Shown piece after piece: positions 1 to 9,353 of a DNA stretch of 64,000 bases. Where the stretch lies: NCBI RefSeq assembly GCF_000012365.1, contig NC_007651.1:496001-560000 (forward strand), read 5' to 3'. The notes below the pieces were generated by a model. That model saw only the letters and a list, made by a program, of their open reading frames with translations, had not been told where the DNA came from and searched no databases. How positions within the stretch are numbered: the first letter of the stretch is position 1; each line of letters begins with the position of its first letter. The DNA comes from Burkholderia thailandensis E264. Its GTDB lineage: Bacteria; Pseudomonadota; Gammaproteobacteria; Burkholderiales; Burkholderiaceae. The translations under genes and the position numbers were made by a program.

Positions 1-2
1 CG

Positions 3-2174
3 TTCGAAGTCGTCGAGCGCGCGGGCGCGGGCGTCGCGAAGGCGGGCGAGACGCCGCTGCTCACGCTGCGCGCGCGCGGGGCGGCGGCGGGCGCGGCGGC
101 AAGCGCGGGTTCGGCGGCGGGCCGCGCAGACGCGGGCGCCGAAGCGCGCAAGTCGATCACGCTCACGCAGCCGGGCGGCCTGCACGCGCGACCGGCCGCG
201 CGCGCGCGCGAGGCGGCGCGCGGGCTCGACGCGCACGTCGACGTGCATTTCGGAGGGCGCAAGGCGGCGCTGCAAAGCGTCGTCGGGCTGCTCGGCCTCG
301 GCGCGGGCGAGCACGCGACGATCGAGATCGTCGCGACGGGCCGCGACGCCGCGAAGGCGGTCGAGCTCGTCGCGCACGAACTGCTGCGCGAAGCGCACGG
401 CGAAGCCGAGGAGAAGCCGGCGCGCGTCGTGTCGCCCGCGCCCGTCGCCGCCGCCGTCGGGCGCGCGCCGCTCGATCCGAACACGCTCGCGGGCGTGTGT
501 GCGGCGCCCGGCATCGCCGTAGGCGCGCTCGTGCGCTGGGACGAGACGGACATCGCGCCGCCCGAGCTCGCGAGCGGCACGCCCGCCGCCGAGAGCCGGC
601 TGCTCGACCGCGCGCTCGCCGCGGTCGACGCGGAGCTCGAGACGACGGTGCGCGAAGCGTCGCAGCGCGGCGCGATCGGCGAAGCGGGCATCTTCGCCGT
701 GCACCGCGTGCTGCTCGAGGACCCGTCGCTCGTCGACGCCGCGCGCGACCTGATCAGCCTCGGCAAGAGCGCGGGCTACGCGTGGCGCGAGACGATCCGT
801 GCGCAGACGGCCGTGCTCGCCGGCGTCGACGACGCGCTGCTCGCCGAGCGCGCGGCCGATCTGCGCGACATCGACAAGCGCGTGCTGCGCGCGCTCGGCT
901 ATGCGAGCGCGACTGCGCGGGAGCTGCCGGCCGAAGCGGTGCTCGCGGCGGAGGAGTTCACGCCGTCCGATCTCGCGTCGCTCGATCGCGAGCGCGTGAC
1001 GGCGCTCGTGATGGCGCGCGGCGGCGCGACTTCGCATGCGGCGATCATCGCGCGCCAGCTCGGCATTCCGTCGCTCGTCGCGGTGGGCGATGCGCTGTAT
1101 GCGATTCCGCAGCGCACGCAGGTCGTCGTCGACGCGAGCGCGGGCCGCCTCGAATACGCGCCGACCGCGCTCGACGTCGAGCGCGCGCGCCACGAGCGGC
1201 AGCGCCTTGCCGGCGTGCGCGAGGCGAACCGGCGGATGTCGGGCGAAGCGGCGGTCACGCGCGACGGCCACAAGATCGAGGTCGCCGCGAACATCGCGAC
1301 GCTCGACGACGCGCGCGTCGCGGTCGACAACGGCGCCGACGCGGTCGGCCTGCTGCGCACCGAGCTGATGTTCATCCACCGGCAGGCGGCGCCGACGACG
1401 TCCGAGCATCAGCAGAGCTATCAATCGATCGTCGACGCGCTGCAAGGCCGCACCGCGATCATCCGCACGCTCGACGTCGGCGCGGACAAGGAAGTCGATT
1501 ACCTGACGCTGCCGCCCGAGCCGAACCCCGCGCTCGGCCTGCGCGGGATCCGTCTCGCGCAGGTGCGCCCGGACCTGCTCGACGATCAGTTGCAGGGCCT
1601 CCTTTCGGTGAAGCCGTACGGCTCGGTGCGAATCCTGCTGCCGATGGTGACGGACGTCGGCGAGCTCGTGCGCATCCGCGAGCGCATCGACGCCTTCGCG
1701 CGCGCGCTCGGCCGCGCCGATCCGATCGAAGTCGGCGTGATGATCGAGGTGCCGTCGGCCGCGCTCCTCGCGGATCAGCTCGCGAAGCACGCGGATTTCC
1801 TGTCGATCGGCACGAACGACCTCACGCAGTACACGCTCGCGATGGACCGCTGCCAGGCCGATCTCGCCGCACAGGCGGACGGCCTGCATCCGGCCGTGCT
1901 GCGGCTCGTCGACGCGACCGTGCGCGGCGCCGAGAAGCACGGCAAGTGGGTGGGCGTGTGCGGCGCGCTCGGCGGCGATCCGGTTGCGGTGCCGGTGCTC
2001 GTCGGCCTCGGCGTGACGGAATTGTCGGTGGACCCGGTGTCGGTGCCGGGCATCAAGGCGCAGGTGCGCCGTCTCGATTACCAGCTGTGCCGCCAGCGCG
2101 CGCAAGACCTGCTCGCGCTCGAATCGGCGCAGGCGGTGAGGGCAGCAAGCCGCGAGATCTGGCCGGCGGACTGA
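3..2174 (+). CDS. ptsI: PTS fusion protein EIIA-HPr-enzyme I (5' end outside window)
   Basis: Phosphotransferase-system fusion that takes phosphate from PEP (enzyme I), passes it to HPr and on to a glucose-type EIIA, feeding sugar permeases such as the NagE next door. The frame is open from the left edge, so the N-terminus is missing. The first residues are the end of an EIIA-Glc domain (AGETPLLTL). The HPr active-site motif GLHARPA follows, with its phosphorylated His codon at 183-185. A linker leads to the enzyme I domain, which has the swivel-domain motif GGATSHAAI (His codon 1035-1037) and the C-terminal PEP-binding barrel with SIGTNDLTQY and the catalytic VCGALGGD cysteine region. About 724 residues are visible. 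It is followed 105 bases later by nagE on the same strand. High confidence in function; the true start is not visible. Confidence 0.95.
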   Translation, partial: FEVVERAGAGVAKAGETPLLTLRARGAAAGAAASAGSAAGRADAGAEARKSITLTQPGGLHARPAARAREAARGLDAHVDVHFGGRKAALQSVVGLLGLGAGEHATIEIVATGRDAAKAVELVAHELLREAHGEAEEKPARVVSPAPVAAAVGRAPLDPNTLAGVCAAPGIAVGALVRWDETDIAPPELASGTPAAESRLLDRALAAVDAELETTVREASQRGAIGEAGIFAVHRVLLEDPSLVDAARDLISLGKSAGYAWRETIRAQTAVLAGVDDALLAERAADLRDIDKRVLRALGYASATARELPAEAVLAAEEFTPSDLASLDRERVTALVMARGGATSHAAIIARQLGIPSLVAVGDALYAIPQRTQVVVDASAGRLEYAPTALDVERARHERQRLAGVREANRRMSGEAAVTRDGHKIEVAANIATLDDARVAVDNGADAVGLLRTELMFIHRQAAPTTSEHQQSYQSIVDALQGRTAIIRTLDVGADKEVDYLTLPPEPNPALGLRGIRLAQVRPDLLDDQLQGLLSVKPYGSVRILLPMVTDVGELVRIRERIDAFARALGRADPIEVGVMIEVPSAALLADQLAKHADFLSIGTNDLTQYTLAMDRCQADLAAQADGLHPAVLRLVDATVRGAEKHGKWVGVCGALGGDPVAVPVLVGLGVTELSVDPVSVPGIKAQVRRLDYQLCRQRAQDLLALESAQAVRAASREIWPAD

Positions 2175-2279
2175 CGCACGTCCGCCGTCCGGCGAATCGC
2201 GCGCGTTTCAGACGCGTTTCAATCAACAGAGCTGATCAATTATTCAACGACGAGACACGATAAAGGACTGGAGGATCGA

Positions 2280-4049
2280 ATGGACGGGAATCCGTTTCTG
2301 AAAATACAGAGCCTCGGCAGGGCGCTGATGCTGCCGATCGCGGTGCTGCCGGTGGCGGGCATCCTGCTGCGCCTCGGTCAGCAGGACGTGCTCAACATCA
2401 AGATGATCGCCGACGCGGGCGGCGCGATCTTCGACAACCTGCCGCTGCTGTTCGCGATCGGCGTCGCGGTGGGCTTCGCGAAGGACAACAACGGCGTGGC
2501 GGCGCTCGCGGGCGCGATCGGCTATCTGATCGAAGTCGCGATCATGAAGGACATCGATCCGAAGCTGAACATGGGCGTGCTGTCCGGGATCATCGCGGGC
2601 GTCGTCGCGGGGCTGCTGTACAACCGCTACAAGGACATCAAGCTGCCCGACTACCTCGCGTTCTTCGGCGGCAAGCGCTTCGTGCCGATCATCACGGGGC
2701 TCGCGTGCGTCGTGCTCGGGATCGTGTTCGGCTACGTATGGCAGCCGGTGCAGCACGCGATCGACGCGGTCGGCCAGTGGCTGCTGACGGCGGGCGCGAT
2801 CGGCACGTTCGTCTACGGGTTCCTGAACCGTCTGCTGCTCGTCACCGGGCTGCACCACATCATCAACTCGCTCGTCTGGTTCGTGTTCGGCACGTTCACG
2901 CCGGCGGCGGGCGGCGCGGCGGTGACGGGCGATCTGCATCGCTTCTTCGCGGGCGATCCGAGCGCGGGCAGCTTCATGGCGGGCTTCTTCCCGATCATGA
3001 TGTTCGGCCTGCCGGCCGCGTGTCTCGCGATGTTTCACGAGGCGCCCAAGGAGCGCCGCGCGATCGTCGGCGGCCTGCTGTTCTCGATGGCGCTCACGTC
3101 GTTCCTGACGGGCGTGACCGAGCCGATCGAGTTCAGCTTCATGTTCCTCGCGCCGCTGCTCTACGTGATCCACGCGGTGCTCACGGGCCTCTCGCTCGCG
3201 ATCTGCCAACTGCTCGGCGTGAAGCTCGGCTTCACGTTCTCGGCGGGCGCGATCGACTACGTGCTGAACTACGGGCTTTCGACGAAGGGCTGGATCGCGA
3301 TCCCGCTCGGCCTCGCGTACGGTCTCGCCTACTACGGCCTGTTCCGCTTCTTCATCCGCAAGTTCAACATGGCGACGCCGGGCCGCGAGCCCGCGGGCGC
3401 GGACGCGCAGGCGCAGTCGTTCGCATCGGGCGGCTTCGTCGCGCCGACGGCGGGCGCATCGGTGCCGCGCGCGCAGCGCTACATCGCGGCGCTCGGCGGC
3501 GCGGCGAACCTGTCGGTGGTGGACGCGTGCACGACGCGGCTGCGTCTTTCCGTCGTCGATCCCGAGAAGGTGTCCGAAGCGGATCTGCGCACGATCGGCG
3601 CGCGCGGCGTGCTCAAGCGCGGCGGCAGCAGCGTGCAGGTGATCATCGGGCCGGAGGCGGACCTCATCGCCGACGAGATTCGCGCGACGCTCGGCAGCGG
3701 CGCGGCGTCATCCTCGGCGACGGCTGCGCCTGCCGCGCCGGTTGCCGCGACGGCAACGGCCGCGGGCGCGCAGGCGGGCCCGCTCGATCCGGAACCGACG
3801 CGCTGGCTCGCGGTGTTCGGCGGCGCGACGAACGTCGCGTCGCTCGACGCGGTCGCGGCGACGCGTCTGCGCGTCGTCGTGCGCGATCCGTCGGCGGTTG
3901 ATCGCCAGCGCCTCGCGACGCTCGACGTCGCGTGGGTCGCGGGCGATACGTTCCACATCGTTTGCGGTCCGTCGGCGCCGCGCTATGCGCAGCAGCTCGC
4001 GGCGCGCCTGCCTTCGCCGGACGGCGGCGCGGCGGCTCAGCCCGCCTGA
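2280..4049 (+). CDS. nagE: PTS N-acetylglucosamine-type permease, EIIC-EIIB plus degenerate second EIIB
   Basis: Inner-membrane sugar permease that imports and phosphorylates N-acetylglucosamine (glucose family). Residues 1 to about 365 are the hydrophobic EIIC domain, with the characteristic GLHHIINSLVW and TGVTEPIEFSF segments. An EIIB domain follows with the phosphocysteine motif DACTTRLRL (Cys417). A second EIIB-like module starts near residue 505; there the equivalent motif reads AATRLRV, with Ala526 where the cysteine should be. A GGAGG ribosome site lies 6 bases before the ATG. It is the likely partner of the upstream EIIA-HPr-EI fusion, and the hexosaminidase on the opposite strand would supply its substrate from chitin oligomers. 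GlcNAc specificity is inferred from family resemblance and neighbours; glucose is the alternative. Confidence 0.92.
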   Translation: MDGNPFLKIQSLGRALMLPIAVLPVAGILLRLGQQDVLNIKMIADAGGAIFDNLPLLFAIGVAVGFAKDNNGVAALAGAIGYLIEVAIMKDIDPKLNMGVLSGIIAGVVAGLLYNRYKDIKLPDYLAFFGGKRFVPIITGLACVVLGIVFGYVWQPVQHAIDAVGQWLLTAGAIGTFVYGFLNRLLLVTGLHHIINSLVWFVFGTFTPAAGGAAVTGDLHRFFAGDPSAGSFMAGFFPIMMFGLPAACLAMFHEAPKERRAIVGGLLFSMALTSFLTGVTEPIEFSFMFLAPLLYVIHAVLTGLSLAICQLLGVKLGFTFSAGAIDYVLNYGLSTKGWIAIPLGLAYGLAYYGLFRFFIRKFNMATPGREPAGADAQAQSFASGGFVAPTAGASVPRAQRYIAALGGAANLSVVDACTTRLRLSVVDPEKVSEADLRTIGARGVLKRGGSSVQVIIGPEADLIADEIRATLGSGAASSSATAAPAAPVAATATAAGAQAGPLDPEPTRWLAVFGGATNVASLDAVAATRLRVVVRDPSAVDRQRLATLDVAWVAGDTFHIVCGPSAPRYAQQLAARLPSPDGGAAAQPA

Positions 4050-4108
4050 CGCGGCGACGCGGCCGGCCGAATCCGCGATGCGGGCTCGGCTTCGATCGGC
4101 CGGCATGG

Positions 4109-4141
4109 AAAACGGCTTGCGAATATCGCAAGCCGTTTTTT
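4109..4141 (+). terminator. Rho-independent terminator of nagE
   Basis: A perfect stem with arms AAAACGGCTTGCG / CGCAAGCCGTTTT, loop AATAT and a run of T follows nagE by about 60 bases. The A-run on the left arm means it could also stop transcripts coming from the convergent hexosaminidase gene. Confidence 0.9.
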
Positions 4142-4186
4142 CTTGGGCGCGGCGATGGGCGCGTGCTGTGCTTGTGCGTCGAATAT

Positions 4187-4207
4187 CGAACGGCGAACGG
4201 CGAACGG
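4187..4207. repeat. Three tandem copies of a 7-bp unit
   Basis: CGAACGG is repeated three times without interruption between the nagE terminator and the end of the hexosaminidase gene. No function is apparent. The rest of 4142-4404 shows no gene. Confidence 0.6.
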
Positions 4208-4404
4208 TGAAGAAAACTCCCGGCGCGAGCCGTCGCGCGCTCCCGCATTCGAACCCGTGCGTGACCATGAAACGCGGCCACGCCGAACGCAGTTCGCGCG
4301 TCGCGAGAGCGCGGTTTCGCGACATGCGGTTCGACGCAGCCATGCAAGCCGCAGCCAACCGGCGAGCCGGGCGACGCGCAAGCCGCGCATCGTCCGGCTG
4401 CCCG

Positions 4405-6915
4405 TCATTCGCCCGTCAGCGTGAACGTCGGCTGGCGATAGCCGATGCCCGCGCGCTCGAGCTTCGGCAGCTCGCGCTGCTTGAGCACCGTCGCGAAGCC
4501 CGCCCAGTCGCGCTCGAGCGCGGCCATATCGACATGGTGCGTGTCGCCGAGCTTGTAGCGCACGCCCGCCGCGTACGGCAGCTCCCAATCGGCCTTGTGC
4601 CACGCGCGTTCGGCGAGCGCGAGCAGGCGCGGATACACCATGTATTCGAGCAGTTGCCCGTTGCGCATCACTTCGCCCCACGCCTGGCCCTGAATGCCCT
4701 CGATGCGCGGAGCCGCGCCGGCGCTCGCCACCTCGAACGGATTGCCGTCGCGGTCGCCGAACACCTCGGCGTTTTGCGGCAGGTTTTCCGGCGCGAGCGA
4801 AAACACCTTGTACTCGTCCGTCGCCTGCGATCCCCAGTAGTAGCCGCGCTCGCGCGGGTTGCGCGTGTACGGGAAATCGAAGTACAGGTAGTCGGGCAAC
4901 GCAAGCACCGTCCGGTAACCCTTCGCGCTCAGGTCGCGCGCGCTGTCGGATGCGCCCCAGAAGATCGTGTCCCACAGCGACACCATCACGTGCCGCGTGC
5001 TGAACTCCTGCGGCCCGCTCGCGTGCTTGATGCCGTCCTGCCACGCGGCCATCGTGCCGATCCCGTTCGCGTTGACGACGGCGCTGACCTGCTTCGCGAA
5101 GCGCGTCGGCAACTCGTCGATCGATTTGATCTCGCCGCGCCGAAGCAGCGCCGTACAGGCGGGCGAGCGCGCCCACGGCTTGTCCTGCGCGGCGAGATCG
5201 ACGCGGCCCTTGCCGGGATCGGCGCCGTCGAGCGGCTGGAAACCCGCGCCGAGCAGGATGTTCTTCGCCTCGTCGCCGCCGAAATGCCAGATCCGCAGCG
5301 GCGCCTGCGCGTCCGCATGCATCGCGGCGATCTCGCGGATCACCTTCGACGCGAAGTTCAGCGCGCCCGGCATGCACGGGTTCAGATCGCTGCGCCGGTC
5401 GTAGAACTGCACGGTCAGCAGATTCGAGGTGTCCTGCGGATCGAGCAGCCGATACGCGTTCGCTTCGCGCTCGCGCCCCGCCGCGTGCAGGCGGCGATAG
5501 CGCGCCTCCATCGATACGACCGCCGCGCGCGAGTGCGCGGGCATGTCGATCTCGGGGATCACTTCGACGAAGCGATCGGCCGCGTAGCGCAGCAGCGCGA
5601 CGTAATCGTCGCGCGTCAGGTAGCCGCCGCCCGAGCGATTGTCGGGCCCCGAGCCGAGCTGCGGCAGCAGGCAGCGCGTCTCGCTCGGATCGTGGCAGCG
5701 GCGCGCGCCGACGTCGGTCAGCTCCGGCAGGCCGGGAATCTCGATGCGCCAGCCTTCGTCGTCGGACAGGTGCAGATGCAGCCGGTTGAGCTTGTACGCG
5801 CTCATCTGGTCGATCAGGCGGCGCAGCGTCGCCGGCGGCTTGAAGTTGCGCGCGAGGTCGACGTGCATGCCGCGATGCGCGAAGCGCGGCGCGTCTTCGA
5901 TCAGCATCGCGGGCACCGTGGCGCCGCCCGCCGGCACGAGCGAGAAGAGCGTCTGCACGCCGTAATAGAGGCCCGCGCGATCGTAGCCCTCGACGAACGC
6001 GCCGCGCGGGCCGATCGCGAGCCGGTAGCCGCCCGGCACCGCGATGTCGGCGGGCAGCCGGCGCGGCGCGACGATGCCCCACACGGGCGTGCGCGCGCCG
6101 TCGAGTCCGAGCGCGCTCGCCCGTTCGCGCAGCGCGGCGACCTGTGCGAACGACAACTCCGGCAGCGTCAGCTCGACGCCGCGCAGATCGAGCGCGCCGG
6201 ACAGCGCGCGCTGCCGCTTCACGCTCGGCAGCGCGCGGTTCGCGACCGGCTGCGCGGCGGCGGGCGGCGCATTGCCGGGCGAATTGTTCTGCGCGTCGGC
6301 GGGCAGCTTTTCGACGTAGCGCAGCTCGTCGTCGGTATCGTCGTAGCGCAGCACCGCGGGCGCCGCGCCGTCGACGACGACGTACGGGCGCGGAATCACG
6401 TCACTGTATCGGCGCAGCCAGTATTCGGCGACGAACGGCAGCTCGATCCGCTCGCCCTGCGCGAGCCTCACCGTGCCGGGTTGCGGCGTCAGCTCGTACA
6501 GATCGCCTGTCAGATGACGCAGCGTGAAGCCGGGGCGGTCGATCCTGAGCAGCCGGCGGATGCTGTGCAGATAGAGCTTCCAGCCGCCGTCGGTGAGGGT
6601 CGGGTGGCCGCGGTTCTGCAGGATCAGGCGGCCCGTCGCGCAACTCGCCCAGTCCGCGCCGAGATCGGCGCACGGCACGCCGGCCGACGCCGCGTGATTG
6701 TTGTCGACGGCGACGCGCACCGCGAGGCCGTTGGCGAGCAGCGCGGCAAGCTCGGTGGGCGTGGCGGGCGCGGAAGCGGGCCGAACGGGGACGGCTGTCG
6801 CGGGCGCGGCCGGGCCGGCCGTGGCGCGCGCGGGCGGTTGCGCGCGCGAAGTCGCGGGCAACAGCGCCGCGGCGGCCAATAGCGCGGCGCACAGGGAATG
6901 CGAGATTCGGTTCAT
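4405..6915 (-). CDS. Exported beta-N-acetylhexosaminidase (GH20)
   Basis: Removes terminal N-acetylhexosamine residues from chitobiose-like or glycan substrates, probably in the periplasm. Residues 1-25 form a Sec signal peptide ending in the A-T-S-R-A cleavage region. A chitobiase-type N-terminal beta domain (about 45-200) comes next, followed by a GH20 catalytic barrel starting near 300 (HRGMHVDLARNFKP) and carrying the acid/base pair in HFGGDEAKN near residue 545. The end of the barrel has QGQAWGEVMRNG. The length, 836 residues, is typical of chitobiase-type enzymes. It is convergent with nagE, so the two together make a plausible GlcNAc-release and uptake unit. A longer start is unlikely because the signal peptide begins at this Met. 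Confidence 0.93.
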   Translation of the reverse strand: MNRISHSLCAALLAAAALLPATSRAQPPARATAGPAAPATAVPVRPASAPATPTELAALLANGLAVRVAVDNNHAASAGVPCADLGADWASCATGRLILQNRGHPTLTDGGWKLYLHSIRRLLRIDRPGFTLRHLTGDLYELTPQPGTVRLAQGERIELPFVAEYWLRRYSDVIPRPYVVVDGAAPAVLRYDDTDDELRYVEKLPADAQNNSPGNAPPAAAQPVANRALPSVKRQRALSGALDLRGVELTLPELSFAQVAALRERASALGLDGARTPVWGIVAPRRLPADIAVPGGYRLAIGPRGAFVEGYDRAGLYYGVQTLFSLVPAGGATVPAMLIEDAPRFAHRGMHVDLARNFKPPATLRRLIDQMSAYKLNRLHLHLSDDEGWRIEIPGLPELTDVGARRCHDPSETRCLLPQLGSGPDNRSGGGYLTRDDYVALLRYAADRFVEVIPEIDMPAHSRAAVVSMEARYRRLHAAGREREANAYRLLDPQDTSNLLTVQFYDRRSDLNPCMPGALNFASKVIREIAAMHADAQAPLRIWHFGGDEAKNILLGAGFQPLDGADPGKGRVDLAAQDKPWARSPACTALLRRGEIKSIDELPTRFAKQVSAVVNANGIGTMAAWQDGIKHASGPQEFSTRHVMVSLWDTIFWGASDSARDLSAKGYRTVLALPDYLYFDFPYTRNPRERGYYWGSQATDEYKVFSLAPENLPQNAEVFGDRDGNPFEVASAGAAPRIEGIQGQAWGEVMRNGQLLEYMVYPRLLALAERAWHKADWELPYAAGVRYKLGDTHHVDMAALERDWAGFATVLKQRELPKLERAGIGYRQPTFTLTGE

Positions 6916-7001
6916 GGGATTCCTTGGTAAAAAAACGGCGATACGACGCCGTGGAAATACGTCGCTGCGATCGGGTCTTTCAAGGAAGCTGCGGGGAAGG
7001 C

Positions 7002-7409
7002 TCAGAGGCCGCGCGCGCGGAAAAGGAGGGGTGAAGCGGGGCCGCCCGCGCGATGGCGCGTCACGGGTCGGGTTCCGGGCGATCGTGCCGGTCGGGGCGG
7101 CGTCGCGCGGGCGCGGATATGTTCATGAGCGCCGTGCAGCCACGCCAGCGCAGTGGGGTTGGCGCCGACGACGCCGGCCGCTTCGGGCGGGACATCGTGC
7201 AACGCATCGAGCGGGATGTCGGTCGGGATATCGAGCGGGGTGGCGGCCGAAACGGCGAGCGGCACCGCGTGGCGCGTCGAGCGCGAGGAGCCGGCCGTGC
7301 TCGGGCATCCGGCGCCGAGCGTTACCGCGCGACGCGAGCGGACGCGGCGCGCGCCGACTGAAGCGGAAGCGACGAGGCCGGCCGGGCAAGCCAAACGCGG
7401 GGCGTTCAT
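7002..7409 (-). CDS. Doubtful small ORF with a strong ribosome site
   Basis: A 135-residue frame starts at an ATG preceded by an excellent GGAGGAGA ribosome site. The product is rich in Arg, Ala, Pro and Ser, with a DIPTDIPLDALHDVP stretch, and matches no family I recognise. It sits just upstream of the hexosaminidase on the same strand, with a possible operator upstream. The ribosome site is its main support. Composition in the second half looks like random high-GC translation, so the real product may be shorter, decayed or absent. Confidence 0.3.
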   Translation of the reverse strand: MNAPRLACPAGLVASASVGARRVRSRRAVTLGAGCPSTAGSSRSTRHAVPLAVSAATPLDIPTDIPLDALHDVPPEAAGVVGANPTALAWLHGAHEHIRARATPPRPARSPGTRPVTRHRAGGPASPLLFRARGL

Positions 7410-7474
7410 GTCTCCTCCACCGATGTGGATTCGGCCTTGGTGCGGCCGTGTGTGAAAGATCTTATGAAACCTTC

Positions 7475-7499
7475 GATTGGTGTTCAAGTGGTATCAATC
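7475..7499 (-). promoter_or_regulatory. Candidate operator/promoter region of the hexosaminidase unit
   Basis: An AT-richer island lies inside GC-rich DNA. It has GATTG and CAATC arms and two copies of TGGT(G/A)T spaced one helical turn (11 bp) apart. The half-site resembles GntR-type amino-sugar operators of the AGTGGTCT kind, but this is only a resemblance. The rest of 7410-7845 shows no gene. Confidence 0.3.
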
Positions 7500-7845
7500 T
7501 GGAATCGAATTGGCATTTGAGCGTTCAACAAGGCTGGGTTGAGCCGCGTGGCGAGCAGGGGCGCGGCGAAGGTGCGGACGCGGCGGCCGGACGGAGCCGG
7601 CGCAGGCGAAGCCGCGATGTCGCGCACGATGCGCGGCGCGCGACGGCGGCGGCGGATGGAAGCCGCCGCCGTCGCGGGAGGCGGCGCGTGTCGGATCGAT
7701 GGGAAAAGCCGTCGTGAGCGACTTACGCTGATTCTGCCGAATCGTGCCGACGCGATCGTCATGCGGGGGAGAGACGGCCGTTTGCCGGAGCGCACCGCCG
7801 ATGACGGCGGGCAACGGCGCGGCGGCGCGCGCGGCGCGCGTCGGA

Positions 7846-7876
7846 AAAACAAAAGCCCCCGCGAAGCGGCGGGGGC
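7846..7876 (-). terminator. Rho-independent terminator of the cyd operon
   Basis: Read on the minus strand, a GCCCCCGC/GCGGGGGC stem is followed by CTTTTGTTTTT. It lies about 125 bases beyond cydX, which is the expected place for the end of the cyd transcript. Confidence 0.85.
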
Positions 7877-8000
7877 CGTAGCGGGCGGCATCGCTTCGCG
7901 CGCGCCGCGTCCGGGGCGAACGGGCGGCGAGTGCGCGCATTCGTGCGCCGTGCGCCGCCGAGTCGTCCCGGCACGGCGCGCGACACACGATGCGCGGCGG

Positions 8001-8099
8001 CTACGCGTCTCGCTTTTGCCGCGCCTCGAGCCACATCGCATTGATGATGCCGAACGCGAGCGCGACGCCGATGCCGAGAACCCAGCTGAAGTACCACAT
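8001..8099 (-). CDS. cydX: Cytochrome bd oxidase small subunit CydX
   Basis: A 32-residue single-span membrane protein beginning MWYFSWVLGIG and ending in a charged EARQKRDA tail, the standard CydX pattern. CydX stabilises the haem-containing CydAB complex in the inner membrane. An AAGGAG ribosome site precedes the ATG at good spacing. It follows cydB by 80 bases on the same strand and is followed by the operon terminator. The W-Y-F-x-W start and position after cydB make the call secure despite its size. Confidence 0.95.
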   Translation of the reverse strand: MWYFSWVLGIGVALAFGIINAMWLEARQKRDA

Positions 8100-8179
8100 G
8101 ATCCGACTCCTTCGAAACTTGCGAGAATCTTGCGAAAGGCCGGCCGCGCGGTGTGTCGCACGCGGGGGCCGGCCGGACA

Positions 8180-9316
8180 TCAGTACATCGAGTGCCGGTT
8201 TTCCTCCAGCACGCTCGGCGTTACCTTGCCGCGCAGCACGCGATACACCCAGCTCGTGTAGAGCAGGATGATCGGCAGGAACACGATCACCGCGACGAGC
8301 ATCACCTCGAGCGTCAACCGGCTCGATGTCGAATCCCAGACCGTCAGGCTGCTCTTCGGATCGAGCGACGAAGGCATGATGAACGGGAACATCGAGAAGC
8401 CCGCCGTCAGGATCACGCCGATGATCATCAGGCCCGTGCAGATGAACGCGGTCTTCTCGCGCTTCGAGCCGGCGAGCAGCATCGCGAGCACGCCGCCCGC
8501 GATGCCGACGGCGGGCGCGGCGATCATCCACGGATACAGCCCGTAGTTCACGAGCCAGAGGCCCGGCGCGGCGGAGACCTGCTTGAGGAGCGGATTCGCG
8601 ACGGTGTCGACGGGGGCCGCCTGCGTGATCTGGAAGCCGCCGACGAACGACGCGATCAGCGCGCCCGCGAGCACGAACAGCACAACGGCGACGAGCGACG
8701 ACACGCGCAGCGCGATCGACGCGCGCTTCGCGATCGCACCGTCGGTCTTCATCTTGACGAATGCGGCGCCGTGCGCGACGAGCATCGTGAGGCTCACGAG
8801 CCCGCAGAGCAGCGCGAACGGATTGAGCAGCGCCCAGAAGCTGCCGTGATAGGTGACGCGCAGGTCGGTGTCGAACGCGAACGGCACGCCCTGCAGCAGG
8901 TTGCCGAATGCGACGCCGAACACGAGCGCGGGCACGAAGCCGCCGACGAAGAGCGCCCAGTCCCAGCTCGTGCGCCAGCGCGGATCGTCGCGCTTGCTGC
9001 GGTAGTCGAAGCCGACGGGCCGGAAGAACAGCGCGAACAGCACGAGCAGCATCGCGAAGTAGAAGCCCGAAAACGACGCCGCATAAACGAGCGGCCACGC
9101 GGCGAACATCGCGCCGCCCGCGGTGATGAGCCAGACCTGGTTGCCCTCCCAGGTCGCGCCGACCGTGTTGACGATGATGCGGCGCTCGTCGTCGGTCTTG
9201 CCGAGGAACGGCAGGAGCGCGGCCGCGCCCATGTCGAAGCCGTCCGTCAGCGCGAAGCCGATGAGCAGTATCCCGACGAGCAGCCACCAGATCACTTTCA
9301 GAGTTGCATAGTCCAT
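8180..9316 (-). CDS. cydB: Cytochrome bd ubiquinol oxidase subunit II
   Basis: The 378-residue polytopic partner of CydA in the inner-membrane quinol oxidase that reduces oxygen to water. The start [20 protein letters not shown] and the [14 protein letters not shown] and [10 protein letters not shown] segments are signature CydB sequences. Several further hydrophobic spans follow. It lies 37 bases after cydA and before cydX. Together with cydX this suggests a true bd-type oxidase rather than the cyanide-insensitive CioAB branch, though CioB is the nearest alternative. Confidence 0.96.
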   Translation of the reverse strand: MDYATLKVIWWLLVGILLIGFALTDGFDMGAAALLPFLGKTDDERRIIVNTVGATWEGNQVWLITAGGAMFAAWPLVYAASFSGFYFAMLLVLFALFFRPVGFDYRSKRDDPRWRTSWDWALFVGGFVPALVFGVAFGNLLQGVPFAFDTDLRVTYHGSFWALLNPFALLCGLVSLTMLVAHGAAFVKMKTDGAIAKRASIALRVSSLVAVVLFVLAGALIASFVGGFQITQAAPVDTVANPLLKQVSAAPGLWLVNYGLYPWMIAAPAVGIAGGVLAMLLAGSKREKTAFICTGLMIIGVILTAGFSMFPFIMPSSLDPKSSLTVWDSTSSRLTLEVMLVAVIVFLPIILLYTSWVYRVLRGKVTPSVLEENRHSMY

Positions 9317-9353
9317 GGCGATTCCTTGTGCGAATTCGAGGGTGCCGGGGGCG

